Positions 54,628 through 63,576 of a stretch of DNA of 64,000 bases are shown piece by piece; position 1 is the stretch's first letter; each line of letters opens with the position of its first letter. Under the pieces are notes generated by a model. That model had not been told where the DNA came from, did no database searches, and was given only the letters and a program-made list of their open reading frames with translations. The position numbers and the translations under genes are program-made. Source of the DNA: Lichenifustis flavocetrariae. Its GTDB lineage: Bacteria > Pseudomonadota > Alphaproteobacteria > Rhizobiales > Beijerinckiaceae. The stretch is taken from assembly GCF_026130545.1 (NCBI RefSeq), contig NZ_JAMOIM010000011.1, positions 62,001 to 126,000 of the forward strand, given 5' to 3'.

Positions 54628-55473
54628 TCAAGATTTCGGCTTGGTGAAGCGGAGGAGCATACGGTCGCTTTCGCCGATTGCCGTATAAGTGGCTCTGTCG
54701 ACATCCTTGAGCCGATAAGTCGGGGGCAGGGTCCAAACCCCGGCAGGATAGTCCTTGGTGTCCTTCGGGTTGGCGTTGGCTTCCGAGGTCGCGGCAAGCC
54801 TGAAGCCAGCCTGTTCGGCGAGAGCGATGACGGCATCCTGGCGCACATAGCCGCTCTTGGCGAGCGGATCCTGCGGCTGATCAGACCGGCCGCGGTGTTC
54901 CTCCACCCCCAGAATGCCGCCTGGTTTCAGCGCGCGAAAGAAGGCCGCGAAGACGGCGGGTGCCGAGCCGTCGGCCATCCAATTGTGCACGTTACGGAAT
55001 GTCAGCACCGCGTCGGCCGTCCCAGAGGGGACGATATTCCCGTCGTGGACGAAGTCGGCCGTGTCGACCTTGGCATAGTCGGCCGGATCCGAAGCGATCT
55101 TGGCCGCGAGGGCGGCATTGCCCTTGACGGCCTCCTCGGAGGTGTCGGTCTTCGGCGGATTGGCAGCGATGTAGCGACCGCCGTCCTTCAGGTACGGGGC
55201 GAGGATTTCGGTCCAATAGCCCACGCCGCCCGGCAGGATCTCCACGACCGTATCGGAAGGCGTGATACCCAAGAACGTGAGATCTTCGATGGGGTGCCGG
55301 TAGGGGTCACGAGCGCGGTTGGCGGGCTGACGCTGCGGGCCATCGACCAGGGCTTGGAGGCGCGGCGCGTCGACCCCCTGCGCCCGGGCCGGCCCGGCGC
55401 CGATGCCCGCAAGCGTGAAGGCCAGAACAAGGGCGGCGGCCCGTGATCGTCGACCCGTGATGGTAGTGGTCAT
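54628..55473 (-). CDS. exported class I SAM-dependent methyltransferase-like protein
   Basis: A 281-residue protein from the ATG at 55473 (MTTTITGRRSRAAALVLAFTLAGIGAGPARAQ), whose first 32 residues are a good signal peptide. The rest has the Rossmann methyltransferase fold: VVEILPGGVGYWTEILAPYL (motif I), ADAVLTFRNVHNWM and FFRALKPGGILGVEEHR. Methyltransferases need cytoplasmic SAM, so export of this family is puzzling, although similar signal-bearing members occur in other proteobacteria. It may bind another ligand. Divergent from the acyl-CoA synthetase. Confidence 0.82.
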   Translation of the reverse strand: MTTTITGRRSRAAALVLAFTLAGIGAGPARAQGVDAPRLQALVDGPQRQPANRARDPYRHPIEDLTFLGITPSDTVVEILPGGVGYWTEILAPYLKDGGRYIAANPPKTDTSEEAVKGNAALAAKIASDPADYAKVDTADFVHDGNIVPSGTADAVLTFRNVHNWMADGSAPAVFAAFFRALKPGGILGVEEHRGRSDQPQDPLAKSGYVRQDAVIALAEQAGFRLAATSEANANPKDTKDYPAGVWTLPPTYRLKDVDRATYTAIGESDRMLLRFTKPKS

Positions 55474-55725
55474 AGTACGCCTCGATGTCAGAACCCATCT
55501 CACTGTCGCAGCTCCCTTTCGCTTCGCAAAGCCAAAGGGGGTGATGATGCGGTGAAAGGCCCTGCCCGGACAGTCAGTCCCCTCGACAAGCTTCCCGGTC
55601 TTAGGCTCAATGGAAAGACGGCCCTAAAACGGCTGCGGCAGTGCCGGACAACGACGTCTCCACCCAAGCGGCGAAGACTCTCAACCGACACGCAAGCGGA
55701 CAGCGAAACGACGGGGGAACTTTCG

Positions 55726-57393
55726 ATGGCAGTTCTAGAGGATAAAGGCGGGCCCATCGGGGCTGACTATTTGACGCGGCGGCGCGCCAACCACGTGCCA
55801 TTGTCACCCTTGTCGTTTCTGCGCCGTGCAGCGGCGTCACATCCGGACCGCACCGCCATCGTGTATGGTTCGACCAGGCGATCCTGGGCGGGGACCGAGC
55901 AGCGATGTCGGCGACTGGCATCGGCCCTCGTTCGTCTCGGCATCGAACCGGGCGACACCGTGTCGCTGATGGCGGCCAACACGCCCGAGCTTTACGAAGC
56001 GCATTTCGGGGTGCCGATGGCCGGCGCAGTGCTCAACGCGATCAACATTCGGCTCGACGCTGGCACGATCGGCTACATCCTCGACCACAGCGATGCCAAG
56101 GTCCTGATCACCGATTGCGAGTTCTCCGCCGTGGTCAAGAGCGCTCTCGCAGCATTGGCGAACCCACCGATCGTGATCGACATCTCGGATCCGGCCGCGC
56201 CTGGCGAGCGGCTCGGGGCGATGGACTACGAAGCCCTGCTGGCCAGCGGCGATCCCGCCTTCGAGGCGACCGGACCGCTAGACGAGTGGGACGCGATCAG
56301 CCTCAACTATACGTCAGGCACCACGGGTCGGCCGAAGGGCGTGCTGTATCATCATCGCGGCGCCTACCTGAACGCCATCGGCAATATCCTCGAATGGCAC
56401 ATGGTCGAGAAGCCTGTCTACCTGTGGACTTTGCCGATGTTCCATTGCAACGGCTGGTGTTTCCCGTGGACGCTTGCGGCCAAGGCAGGCACGAATGTCT
56501 GCCTGCGTAAAGTGACGGCGAAGGCCATCTACGACGCGATCGCAGACGAGGGCGTCGATCACCTCTGCGGCGCCCCAATCGTGCTCAAGTTTATGGTGGA
56601 CGCGAAGCAGGAGGACCTGCGCGCCTTCGCGCACTCGTGCAAGGTGATGACCGCCGGGGCACCCCCGCCCGCAGCTGTGCTCGCCGCCATGCAGGGCCGC
56701 GGCTTTGATGTGACCCATACCTACGGCCTGACCGAAACCTACGGCCCTGCGGTCGCTTGCGCCTGGCGTGAGGAATGGGACGGACTCGAACCAGAGTCGC
56801 AAGCCGCCAAGCGCTCACGCCAGGGTCTGGGGTATATCGTCTGCGAGGATGTGATCGTGGCCGATTTGACCACCGGAGAAGTCGTCCCGGCCGACGGCAT
56901 CTCCATGGGTGAGATCCGGTTTCGCGGCAACGTGGTGATGAAGGGCTATTTCAAAGATCCCGTCGCGACCGAAGCGGCCTTTGCGGGTGGCCGTTTCCGA
57001 TCGGGCGATCTCGCGGTGCGGCACCCCGACGGCTACATGCAGATCCGCGATCGGCTCAAAGACATCATCATCTGCGGCGGAGAGAATATCTCGTCGATCG
57101 AGGTCGAGGATGCGATCTGCCATCATCCGTCGGTCTTTGCCGCCGCCGTCGTGGCGCTGCCGGATCAGACGTGGGGCGAGATTCCGTGCGCCGTGATCGA
57201 GCTCGCTCCTGGAGCCACAGCGCCGACCGCTGAAGAAATCATTGCCTTCGCGCGCCAGCGCCTTGCAGCTTATAAATGCCCAAAGCGCGTCATCGTCGCG
57301 AACCTGCCGCGGACATCGACCGGCAAAGTGCAAAAGCGGATGCTGCGGGAAAGTCTGCTCGGCGTCGACGGACTGGTCGGGAGGGTGGCATGA
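55726..57393 (+). CDS. acyl-CoA synthetase (AMP-forming)
   Basis: A 555-residue ANL-superfamily ligase from the ATG at 55726 (MAVLEDKGGPIGAD), which has a GGGGG ribosome site; the frame upstream from 55552 lacks similarity. The AMP motif LNYTSGTTGRPKGVLYHHRG, THTYGLTETYGP, the hinge RDRLKDIIICGGENISS and the C-terminal catalytic Lys in STGKVQKRML are present. It activates a fatty or branched carboxylic acid to its CoA ester. Its stop overlaps the crotonase start (ATGA), so the two act in sequence in one operon. Confidence 0.94.
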   Translation: MAVLEDKGGPIGADYLTRRRANHVPLSPLSFLRRAAASHPDRTAIVYGSTRRSWAGTEQRCRRLASALVRLGIEPGDTVSLMAANTPELYEAHFGVPMAGAVLNAINIRLDAGTIGYILDHSDAKVLITDCEFSAVVKSALAALANPPIVIDISDPAAPGERLGAMDYEALLASGDPAFEATGPLDEWDAISLNYTSGTTGRPKGVLYHHRGAYLNAIGNILEWHMVEKPVYLWTLPMFHCNGWCFPWTLAAKAGTNVCLRKVTAKAIYDAIADEGVDHLCGAPIVLKFMVDAKQEDLRAFAHSCKVMTAGAPPPAAVLAAMQGRGFDVTHTYGLTETYGPAVACAWREEWDGLEPESQAAKRSRQGLGYIVCEDVIVADLTTGEVVPADGISMGEIRFRGNVVMKGYFKDPVATEAAFAGGRFRSGDLAVRHPDGYMQIRDRLKDIIICGGENISSIEVEDAICHHPSVFAAAVVALPDQTWGEIPCAVIELAPGATAPTAEEIIAFARQRLAAYKCPKRVIVANLPRTSTGKVQKRMLRESLLGVDGLVGRVA

Positions 57394-58190
57394 TCTCGGA
57401 TCCGGTATCCAACGTGTCCGAGGAGATCCTCCTCCGCTCCGACCAGGATGGCGTCGCGACATTGCGGCTCAATCGTCCGTCGCGATTCAATGCGCTTTCG
57501 GAGGCGATGCTCGGCGCTCTCCAGCGTGAACTAGTTGAGTTGAAAGACGATCAAACGATCCGCTGCGTTGTGCTCGGCGGCAGCGGTCCCGCCTTCTGCG
57601 CCGGCCATGACCTCGTTGAGATGAATGGTCACGCCGAGGAGGACTATTTCCAGCGGCTTTTTGCGCAATGCAGCGAGGTCATGCAGGCGATCCGCGCGCT
57701 GCCCGTGCCGGTCATCGCTGAGGTGCATGGGATCGCTACGGCCGCCGGCTGTCAGCTCGTCGCGACTTGCGACATGGCGGTGGCGGGACGCGCTGCACGC
57801 TTTGCTGTCTCGGGTGTCAACCTCGGCCTGTTCTGCTCGACACCGGCCGTCGCCCTATCCCGCAACATTCCGCCCAAAGCCGCCTTCGACATGCTGACGA
57901 CAGGTCGCTTCATTGACGCCGACGAAGCGCTTGCCTTGGGCCTCGTGAACGCGGTTGTGGACGATGCGGCGCTATCAGCATCGGTTGCCGCCAAGGCAGC
58001 GGTGATCTGCAGCAAAAGTCCTGAGGCCATCCGGCTCGGAAAACAGATGTTCTATGCTCAAGCTGCGCTGCCGTTGGCCGATGCCTATCGCTATGCCGCC
58101 GACGTCATGGCCTGCAATATGATGAGCACCGATGCTCGTCAGGGGATCGAGGCGTTCCTCACGAAGCGCAAAGTGCTTGGGGCAGTTTGA
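57390..58190 (+). CDS. enoyl-CoA hydratase/isomerase family protein, ECHDC3-like
   Basis: A 266-residue crotonase-fold protein. The start at 57390 overlaps the synthetase stop (ATGA). FCAGHDLVEM and HGIATAAGCQLVATCD give the oxyanion hole. The two glutamates used by true hydratases appear as Gln (in GCQLVA) and Asn (in SGVNLGLFCSTP). This is the pattern of the ECHDC3 group, whose reaction is not firmly known. The general name is therefore safer than hydratase. It should act on the acyl-CoA made by the preceding enzyme. Confidence 0.9.
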   Translation: MISDPVSNVSEEILLRSDQDGVATLRLNRPSRFNALSEAMLGALQRELVELKDDQTIRCVVLGGSGPAFCAGHDLVEMNGHAEEDYFQRLFAQCSEVMQAIRALPVPVIAEVHGIATAAGCQLVATCDMAVAGRAARFAVSGVNLGLFCSTPAVALSRNIPPKAAFDMLTTGRFIDADEALALGLVNAVVDDAALSASVAAKAAVICSKSPEAIRLGKQMFYAQAALPLADAYRYAADVMACNMMSTDARQGIEAFLTKRKVLGAV

Positions 58191-58376
58191 GGCTGACGCT
58201 CACCCTCGCGCGCTGGAGGACGAATATTCGATTGCTACGATCCCGATGTTCTCACGAGGACGTCGCCTCCCTAAACCCGGCCGCCTCCGGGCATCGCATC
58301 AATCTTGTATTTCGAAGGCAGGCCTGCGTAGCTGCGCCACGGAAGATAGTTCTTACAGCCTTTCAAGGAGGACCTT

Positions 58377-58691
58377 ATGGCGAGGACTCAAGCCCTGTCG
58401 CCTGACGATGTCCGTCGAGAACTGGAGAAGCTGGACGATTGGACACATCAAGGCGATTCGATCACCAAGTCCTTCACGCTTCACGATTTCCAGGATGTCA
58501 TTGCGTTTCTCGTGCAGATAGCGATCGCGGCCGAGAAGCTCAATCATCATCCGGACATTTCCATTTCCTACAACAAGGTCCGGTTCACCTGTTGTACTCA
58601 CGATGCCGGACACGCGCTGACACACCTCGATTTTTCACTCGCGTCTCGCATATCGCAGCTGGCGTTTAGATTCTTGCAGATGGACAAGTGA
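58377..58691 (+). CDS. 4a-hydroxytetrahydrobiopterin dehydratase
   Basis: A 104-residue pterin carbinolamine dehydratase (PCD/DCoH). The signature KLNHHPDISISYNKVRF (active-site H57, H58 and P59) and CTHDAGHALTHLDF are clear, and the length is normal. A strong ribosome site AAGGAGG precedes the ATG. It recycles pterin for aromatic amino acid hydroxylases in bacteria that have them; none is seen in this window. It stands alone between the crotonase operon and the triterpenoid locus. Confidence 0.95.
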   Translation: MARTQALSPDDVRRELEKLDDWTHQGDSITKSFTLHDFQDVIAFLVQIAIAAEKLNHHPDISISYNKVRFTCCTHDAGHALTHLDFSLASRISQLAFRFLQMDK

Positions 58692-58762
58692 GGTTTGGGG
58701 CAGCGATCCCAACAATACGAGTTTCGTGTGATCAGTCCGACCTGCGAAGAGCGTGAACCCGC

Positions 58763-59866
58763 TCACATATGCGCCATCGTCCCGGCCAGGTAGCGCTGAA
58801 CGAAGGGACGGTTGGCCGCCTTGGCCACCACATCGAGAGCGCCGATGTCGATGAGCCGGCGCCAGATCATCCCGCCTCGAAACGAGGTTCCGAATGCAGA
58901 CCGGCAGGCCGTCTGATACGCGGCGGCGGCGCGAGCCTCGTCTGTGTGACCCTGCAGCACCGATGCGATCGCCTCAGCGGCGGCAATCCCTGTCCGCATT
59001 GCCTGGTAGATGCCTTCTCCCGTCGCCGGATGCGTCATTCGGCCGGCCTCGCCGATGACGAAGCGGCCCGGTGATGTCAGATTCGCGATGCCGGTCGAGT
59101 AGGAGATCGGGTGGCCTTTCCAGGCACCAGAAGGCTGGGCGACGGAAATCCTATCAGCGTAATATTTGTCGAGAAACCTCTGAAACAGCTCCCGTCCGTT
59201 TTTTTCGAGCTTCGCGTCTTCGTAGCAGATCCCGATATTCACGCGGTTCTCGGTTTCAGGAAACATCCAGCCATAGAGAGGGGCCACGAGGGGATCGAAC
59301 ACCATTTCGATAAGGCCCGGCTCGTGCGCGAAGCCGTCCCACCAGCCCATGATCGTCTGCAAGGCGCGTCGCGGTCCTCGATCCAAGGCAAACCGCGACT
59401 TCGCTCCATCAGCGACGATCGTGAAAGCCGATTTCACCGCCGTCTCATCCTTCGCCTGGAACCCGACCACACGGTCGTCACGCATCAAGAGGTGATCGAC
59501 GTTGAGCCCAGGACGGAACACAGTTCCCAGCGCTTCAGCGCGGCGCAGAAGAATTTCATCGAAGATCCTGCGATTGCAGATCAAAGCGGCATCGGACTTC
59601 CCGATCATCCGGACGTCGTGTCCGGCCGGCGTGATAAGCCGCATGCCATTGATCCACAGGGCATGAGCCGACACCTCTTCGAGAAGTCCTAGCTGTTTAA
59701 GGATCTCGATCCCTTTCGGGGAGATCGCGCTGCCGCAGGTTTTATCGCGAGGAAAATCGTGACGATCCACGAGTGTCACATCTTTGACGCCGAGCATTGC
59801 CAACCGAATGGCAGCGACCAAGCCTGCCGGTCCGGCACCGATAATGCTGACATTGTGCTGTGACAT
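58763..59866 (-). CDS. geranylgeranyl reductase-like FAD oxidoreductase
   Basis: A 367-residue flavoprotein. The FAD motif is SIIGAGPAGLVAAIRL at the N-terminus, followed by the DKTCG motif (C44) of the geranylgeranyl reductase family. YGWMFPETENRVNIGIC (the Y-x-W-x-FP element) and GEAGRMTHPATGEGIYQAM complete the pattern. Relatives saturate prenyl double bonds in lipids, quinones or chlorophyll. Divergent from a cyclase and a squalene-monooxygenase-like gene, it could reduce an isoprenoid side chain in the same pathway; this is inferred from context. Confidence 0.87.
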   Translation of the reverse strand: MSQHNVSIIGAGPAGLVAAIRLAMLGVKDVTLVDRHDFPRDKTCGSAISPKGIEILKQLGLLEEVSAHALWINGMRLITPAGHDVRMIGKSDAALICNRRIFDEILLRRAEALGTVFRPGLNVDHLLMRDDRVVGFQAKDETAVKSAFTIVADGAKSRFALDRGPRRALQTIMGWWDGFAHEPGLIEMVFDPLVAPLYGWMFPETENRVNIGICYEDAKLEKNGRELFQRFLDKYYADRISVAQPSGAWKGHPISYSTGIANLTSPGRFVIGEAGRMTHPATGEGIYQAMRTGIAAAEAIASVLQGHTDEARAAAAYQTACRSAFGTSFRGGMIWRRLIDIGALDVVAKAANRPFVQRYLAGTMAHM

Positions 59867-60212
59867 AGTTTCTTACGCGACGCTGTATGTGGGAGGTCGT
59901 ATCTAGGTTCGAACGCGCCCAGATCCAGCGCGGACCCGGGGCGGCCGCAGCGAAGAAGCCGAAACACCGAAGCTTCGACCGTTCACCATGGACCCAGGCC
60001 GTGGGTTGCGCGTTCCGACCTTAGCATTCATTAAGATCGAGATCGACCCGGACACTTATGAAGGCAGCACAGGAACTTGCAATCGAACGCGCAGAGGGTG
60101 GGAAGTTGATCATCCGTTCGGCAGCGAGCCACGCGCGGGCGTGTCTGGATCTTGGACAGGAAAAATCGACGGCCCTGTACCGGATCGCAAAGGATGTTCC
60201 GTCCGCCGAGAC
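59867..60212. promoter_or_regulatory. divergent control region of the triterpenoid locus
   Basis: About 346 nt between the reductase start and the cyclase start. It contains the palindrome CGAAGCTTCG at 59968-59977 and a possible plus-strand promoter, TTGCGC (60006-60011), 17 nt, CATTAA (60029-60034). A 54-codon frame at 60058-60222 fills the stretch just before the cyclase. The promoter call is weak and rests on spacing only. Confidence 0.35.
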
Positions 60213-60222
60213 ATGTGCGTGA
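60058..60222 (+). CDS. possible 54-residue leader protein overlapping the cyclase start
   Basis: The frame begins MKAAQELAIERAEGGKLI and ends PSAETCA, its stop lying 10 nt past the first base of the chosen cyclase ATG at 60213. That overlap is typical of translational coupling. The product would be a charged helical peptide with no family I recognise. There is no strong ribosome site, and third-position G+C looks moderate. It might be a real small protein, a regulatory leader or chance. Confidence 0.3.
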   Translation: MKAAQELAIERAEGGKLIIRSAASHARACLDLGQEKSTALYRIAKDVPSAETCA

Positions 60223-62213
60223 ACGCTTCTATCGGTCATTTGCTTCCACATCCCGCCACATCCCTCGTGAAGGCCCAGCAGCGACTGGCCTCGTTGCAAC
60301 TTGACGACGGGTCCTGGGAAGCGGAGGTGGTCTGGAGCCCTGTGATCACAGCACAGGCCGTCATCGTCCAGGCCATTGTGGGGCAGATCGCATCCGAGCA
60401 GCGGCGCCGGCTCATCCTCCACTATTTCAGTCAGACACGCCGCCCGGATGGCGGCTGGGGGCTGCACCCGGAATCGCGGTCCTATGTGTTCGTGACGACG
60501 GTCGTCTACATCGCGGCAAGGCTGCTCGGTGCATCTCCTCAGGACAAGATGATAGTGTCGGCGCGCGAGTTCCTGGCCGCGAACCCGCATGGTGTTCATG
60601 CCAATCCGCAATGGGGACTGTTCTGGCTGGCCCTTATCGGCCTTTACGACCGGCATGGGCTGAACCCCTGCCCGCCAGAGCTTTTCTTGCTGCCGCGCAG
60701 CTCGCCGCTGTCGCCCCTTCGTTTCTACTGCCACACGCGATACATCTATCTTGCCATGGCGTATCTCTCCGGCAGTGGCTTTCAGGCCAATCTCGGCCCG
60801 CTGACCAACGAGCTCAGAAACGAATTGCCGGGCCTCGCGGGTGGGCCGCCATCCCATAAGGTTCCTGTCGCCCCGAGCGACCTTCACGAACCCCCAGGCA
60901 GGGTGCTGAGTGCGCTTTACGGCCTGACACGGGGCACCGCGGGCCTTTGGCGTGCACTGCCTGGAACCGCCGCTCTGCGAAAACGGGCTTTGAGTAGCGT
61001 GATCGATCGGATCCGCTACGAGCAGCGGGCGACCGGCTATCAAGGATTGTCGCCCGTCAGCGGTCTCCTCAATACGCTCGCGCTCTTTGCGCGGGACCCA
61101 AGCGACACCGATGTCGCCGCCAGCCTTGATGGAGTCGAGGCATGGTGTTGGAGCGACGAGGAAAACGGTTTGCGCTACGCCGGCGCTCGTTCAACCGCAT
61201 GGGATACGAGCTTTGCCCTTCAAGCCCTCGTTGAGGAGGGCCCTGATGCCGCGACGCGGCACATGCAGGTCATCCGGCGGGGCTATGCGCGGCTATGTGC
61301 CATGCAGGCGGTGAGCGATCCGCCCGACCGGATCGCGCAGGATCGCGATATCAATCTGGGCGGCTGGTGTTTCACCGAAGGTACTCAGGCGTGGCCGGTC
61401 AGCGATTGCACGGCCGAAGCCGTGATCGCGCTGCTGGACTGCCACGCGATCGAGGGGTTGATCGAGCCTCAGAATCGCATCTCCGGCATCAGGCTGCCAC
61501 AGGCGGCCGATTTTATCCTCAGCCGCCAGAACCAGGACGGCGGTTTCGGCAGCTATGAGCGGAGACGCGGTCAAGCGTTTCTGGAACGCCTCAACCCATC
61601 GGAGATGTTCGGCCGATGCATGACCGAACTCACCTATGTAGAATGCACGTCTTCCTCCATCCGAGCGCTCTCCCGCATTCTCGGCTCCGGCGCGCCCGTC
61701 GACCGCGAACGATTGACCGAGGCAATCCGGCAAGGAACGGAGATTGTTCTTTCCCGGCAACAACAGGATGGCAGCTGGCCAGGATTCTGGGGCATCAATT
61801 TTGTCTATGGAACTTTGTTCGCTCTGACGGCTTTGCGGGATATCGGCCTTCCCGTCGATCACCCGGCAATCCTGCGTGCACGAGCTTGGCTCGAGGCTCG
61901 GCAAAAGCCGGATGGCGGTTGGGGAGAGCATTTCGACGGCTGTGCCAGCGGCACATATGTCGATAACCCAAGAAGTCTCGTGATAACAACCGCCTGGGCC
62001 ACCCTGGCTCTCCTTTGCACTGCCAATCTTTCACTGGAGAGCGCTCGACGCGGAGGTGCTTGGCTCGAGTCGAGCCAGCTCGCGAATGGCGACTGGCCAC
62101 GCGACAGCGTGAATGGCGTTTTCTTTGGAACCGCGATGCTCGACTATCGTCTTTACAACACCTATTTCCCCGTCATGGCGCTTGCGAAGTTGGCCCGACA
62201 TGCTAGCGCCTGA
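60213..62213 (+). CDS. oxidosqualene cyclase-type terpene cyclase
   Basis: A 666-residue triterpene cyclase from the ATG at 60213; an open frame runs back to 59988 but those 75 residues look unrelated. The catalytic acid motif is VSDCTAE (D398, C399), as in lanosterol and cycloartenol synthases, not the DXDD of squalene-hopene cyclases. LNPSEMFGRCMTELTYVECTS (C478), FGSYE (Y448) and FYCHTRYIYLAMAY (H174) match the positions of human C533, Y503 and H232. QW repeats such as QDGGFGSY, QDGSWPGFWG and QKPDGGWGEHF recur. It overlaps the squalene-monooxygenase-like gene by 14 nt, implying oxidosqualene as substrate. Confidence 0.93.
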   Translation: MCVNASIGHLLPHPATSLVKAQQRLASLQLDDGSWEAEVVWSPVITAQAVIVQAIVGQIASEQRRRLILHYFSQTRRPDGGWGLHPESRSYVFVTTVVYIAARLLGASPQDKMIVSAREFLAANPHGVHANPQWGLFWLALIGLYDRHGLNPCPPELFLLPRSSPLSPLRFYCHTRYIYLAMAYLSGSGFQANLGPLTNELRNELPGLAGGPPSHKVPVAPSDLHEPPGRVLSALYGLTRGTAGLWRALPGTAALRKRALSSVIDRIRYEQRATGYQGLSPVSGLLNTLALFARDPSDTDVAASLDGVEAWCWSDEENGLRYAGARSTAWDTSFALQALVEEGPDAATRHMQVIRRGYARLCAMQAVSDPPDRIAQDRDINLGGWCFTEGTQAWPVSDCTAEAVIALLDCHAIEGLIEPQNRISGIRLPQAADFILSRQNQDGGFGSYERRRGQAFLERLNPSEMFGRCMTELTYVECTSSSIRALSRILGSGAPVDRERLTEAIRQGTEIVLSRQQQDGSWPGFWGINFVYGTLFALTALRDIGLPVDHPAILRARAWLEARQKPDGGWGEHFDGCASGTYVDNPRSLVITTAWATLALLCTANLSLESARRGGAWLESSQLANGDWPRDSVNGVFFGTAMLDYRLYNTYFPVMALAKLARHASA

Positions 62214-63552
62214 TCGCTTTTTCGACGTGCTGATCGCCGGCGGCAGCGTGGCCGGTCTCGCCACCGCGGCTGCCCTGCGCGAATTTGGGTTCTCGGTCCT
62301 TGTCGTCGAGCCGGGTCAGCGCACCGAGCGGCGGCTGGCGGGCGAGCTTCTTCACCCACTCGGCGTCGCGGCTCTTCACGAGCTCGGTCTCTTCGACCCG
62401 GAAGCCTTCGTGAAGGCGATGCCAATCCAGGGGTTCGCAGTTTTTCCGGATGAAGGACAGGCCGCTTCGCGGATTATGCTGACCTATGGCAAACACAAGG
62501 TGGCGGCTTCGCGCGCTATGGCGATCGACTTTTCCGTCTTCCGCCGCAATCTCGAAAACGCCGCGCGCCGTTTCGATCACGTGACCTTCCTCGACGATGC
62601 CCGTGTGGCTGCGGTGGACATGAGTGACCCGATGTCGCCTCGGATCACGGTGGAGTCGGAGGGTCGTCTTCAAATCATCGGATGCCGTATTCTTGTCGCG
62701 GCCGATGGGGCTTCAAGTTCCGTCCGCAGCCTGGTCGGGATTGAACACACGCGCCGAAACATCTCGACGATCTCCGGCTATGTGATCGAGGGCGCGACCC
62801 TGCCGGCGCCGGGTTTCGGCCACGTCATCATCGGAGGGTCCTCTCTCGTATTGGCCTACGAGATCGGAGGAGGTCGTGCCCGCGTGATGTTCGACCACCC
62901 GATCGAGCTCGAAGGGATCGCTTCCGCATCGCATCGCGAGAGCTTGCTGGGCTCGATTCCGGAACCCTTACGTCAGCAAGTGGCCGCAGCGATGGCCACT
63001 CAAAAGCCGTTGATCTTCAAGAGTGCCGAGGTTGTCGCTCATGCCTCATCGCTTGGTGCGGCCGTTCTGGTTGGCGATGCCGGGGGAAGCTGCCATCCTC
63101 TCACCGCGACGGGCATGACGATCGGGATCTGCGATGGATTGCGTCTCCGTGATGCTCTGCGCCGGCACCCCAACAGCCTGCGGAATGCGTTCCGGCACTA
63201 TGACCGCGTGCGGCGCAAGGCCCAGCGGAGCCGGCGCATGGTCGCATCCGCGCTTCACGACGTGTGCAGCAAAAGAGACCCCGAACTCTGCGTGATCCGC
63301 GCCGGTTTGATCCGCTACTGGCGCCGGGATGCCCGCAGTTCATCGGCCACGATGGCAATTCTGGCCATGACGGACGATCGCCTCGTTTCGGCGTTCTGGC
63401 AGTTCGTGAAGGTGATCCGCCATGGTCTTGCGGAACATTGGCAGACAGACCGTACACCGCGTCTCGCACGTGTCGGTCTCAGTGCCCGCCTCGTTGCGGC
63501 CCTCGGCGCCATGACGGTCCGACGGATGAGTGCTTCATTGAAAGCGCGCTAG
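62200..63552 (+). CDS. squalene monooxygenase-like FAD oxidoreductase
   Basis: A 450-residue flavoprotein monooxygenase. The start at 62200 lies 14 nt inside the cyclase gene, and the frame upstream from 62113 belongs to shadow coding. The FAD motif is LIAGGSVAGLATA (about 11-23). It then has GELLHPLGVAALHELGL (48-64), a mark of squalene epoxidases, ADGASSSVRSLVG, and GDAGGSCHPLTATGMTIGICD (292-312), like the GDA...HPLTGGGM block of that family. The C-terminal part is basic and amphipathic and may bind membrane. It should make 2,3-oxidosqualene for the cyclase. Confidence 0.88.
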   Translation: MLAPDRFFDVLIAGGSVAGLATAAALREFGFSVLVVEPGQRTERRLAGELLHPLGVAALHELGLFDPEAFVKAMPIQGFAVFPDEGQAASRIMLTYGKHKVAASRAMAIDFSVFRRNLENAARRFDHVTFLDDARVAAVDMSDPMSPRITVESEGRLQIIGCRILVAADGASSSVRSLVGIEHTRRNISTISGYVIEGATLPAPGFGHVIIGGSSLVLAYEIGGGRARVMFDHPIELEGIASASHRESLLGSIPEPLRQQVAAAMATQKPLIFKSAEVVAHASSLGAAVLVGDAGGSCHPLTATGMTIGICDGLRLRDALRRHPNSLRNAFRHYDRVRRKAQRSRRMVASALHDVCSKRDPELCVIRAGLIRYWRRDARSSSATMAILAMTDDRLVSAFWQFVKVIRHGLAEHWQTDRTPRLARVGLSARLVAALGAMTVRRMSASLKAR

Positions 63553-63576
63553 CTCTTCGCACACGTCGGCTTTCAT

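Noticed and set aside
59988-60212. Longer cyclase starting at 59988 (741 residues)
   Set aside because: The 75 added residues do not resemble the N-terminus of known cyclases and include an unlikely Arg/Gly-rich stretch. The ATG at 60213 places the start just before the first recognisable domain.
60213-62213. Squalene-hopene cyclase
   Set aside because: The DXDD catalytic motif is absent. VSDCTAE, YVECTS and the CH motif all point to the oxidosqualene cyclase side of the family.
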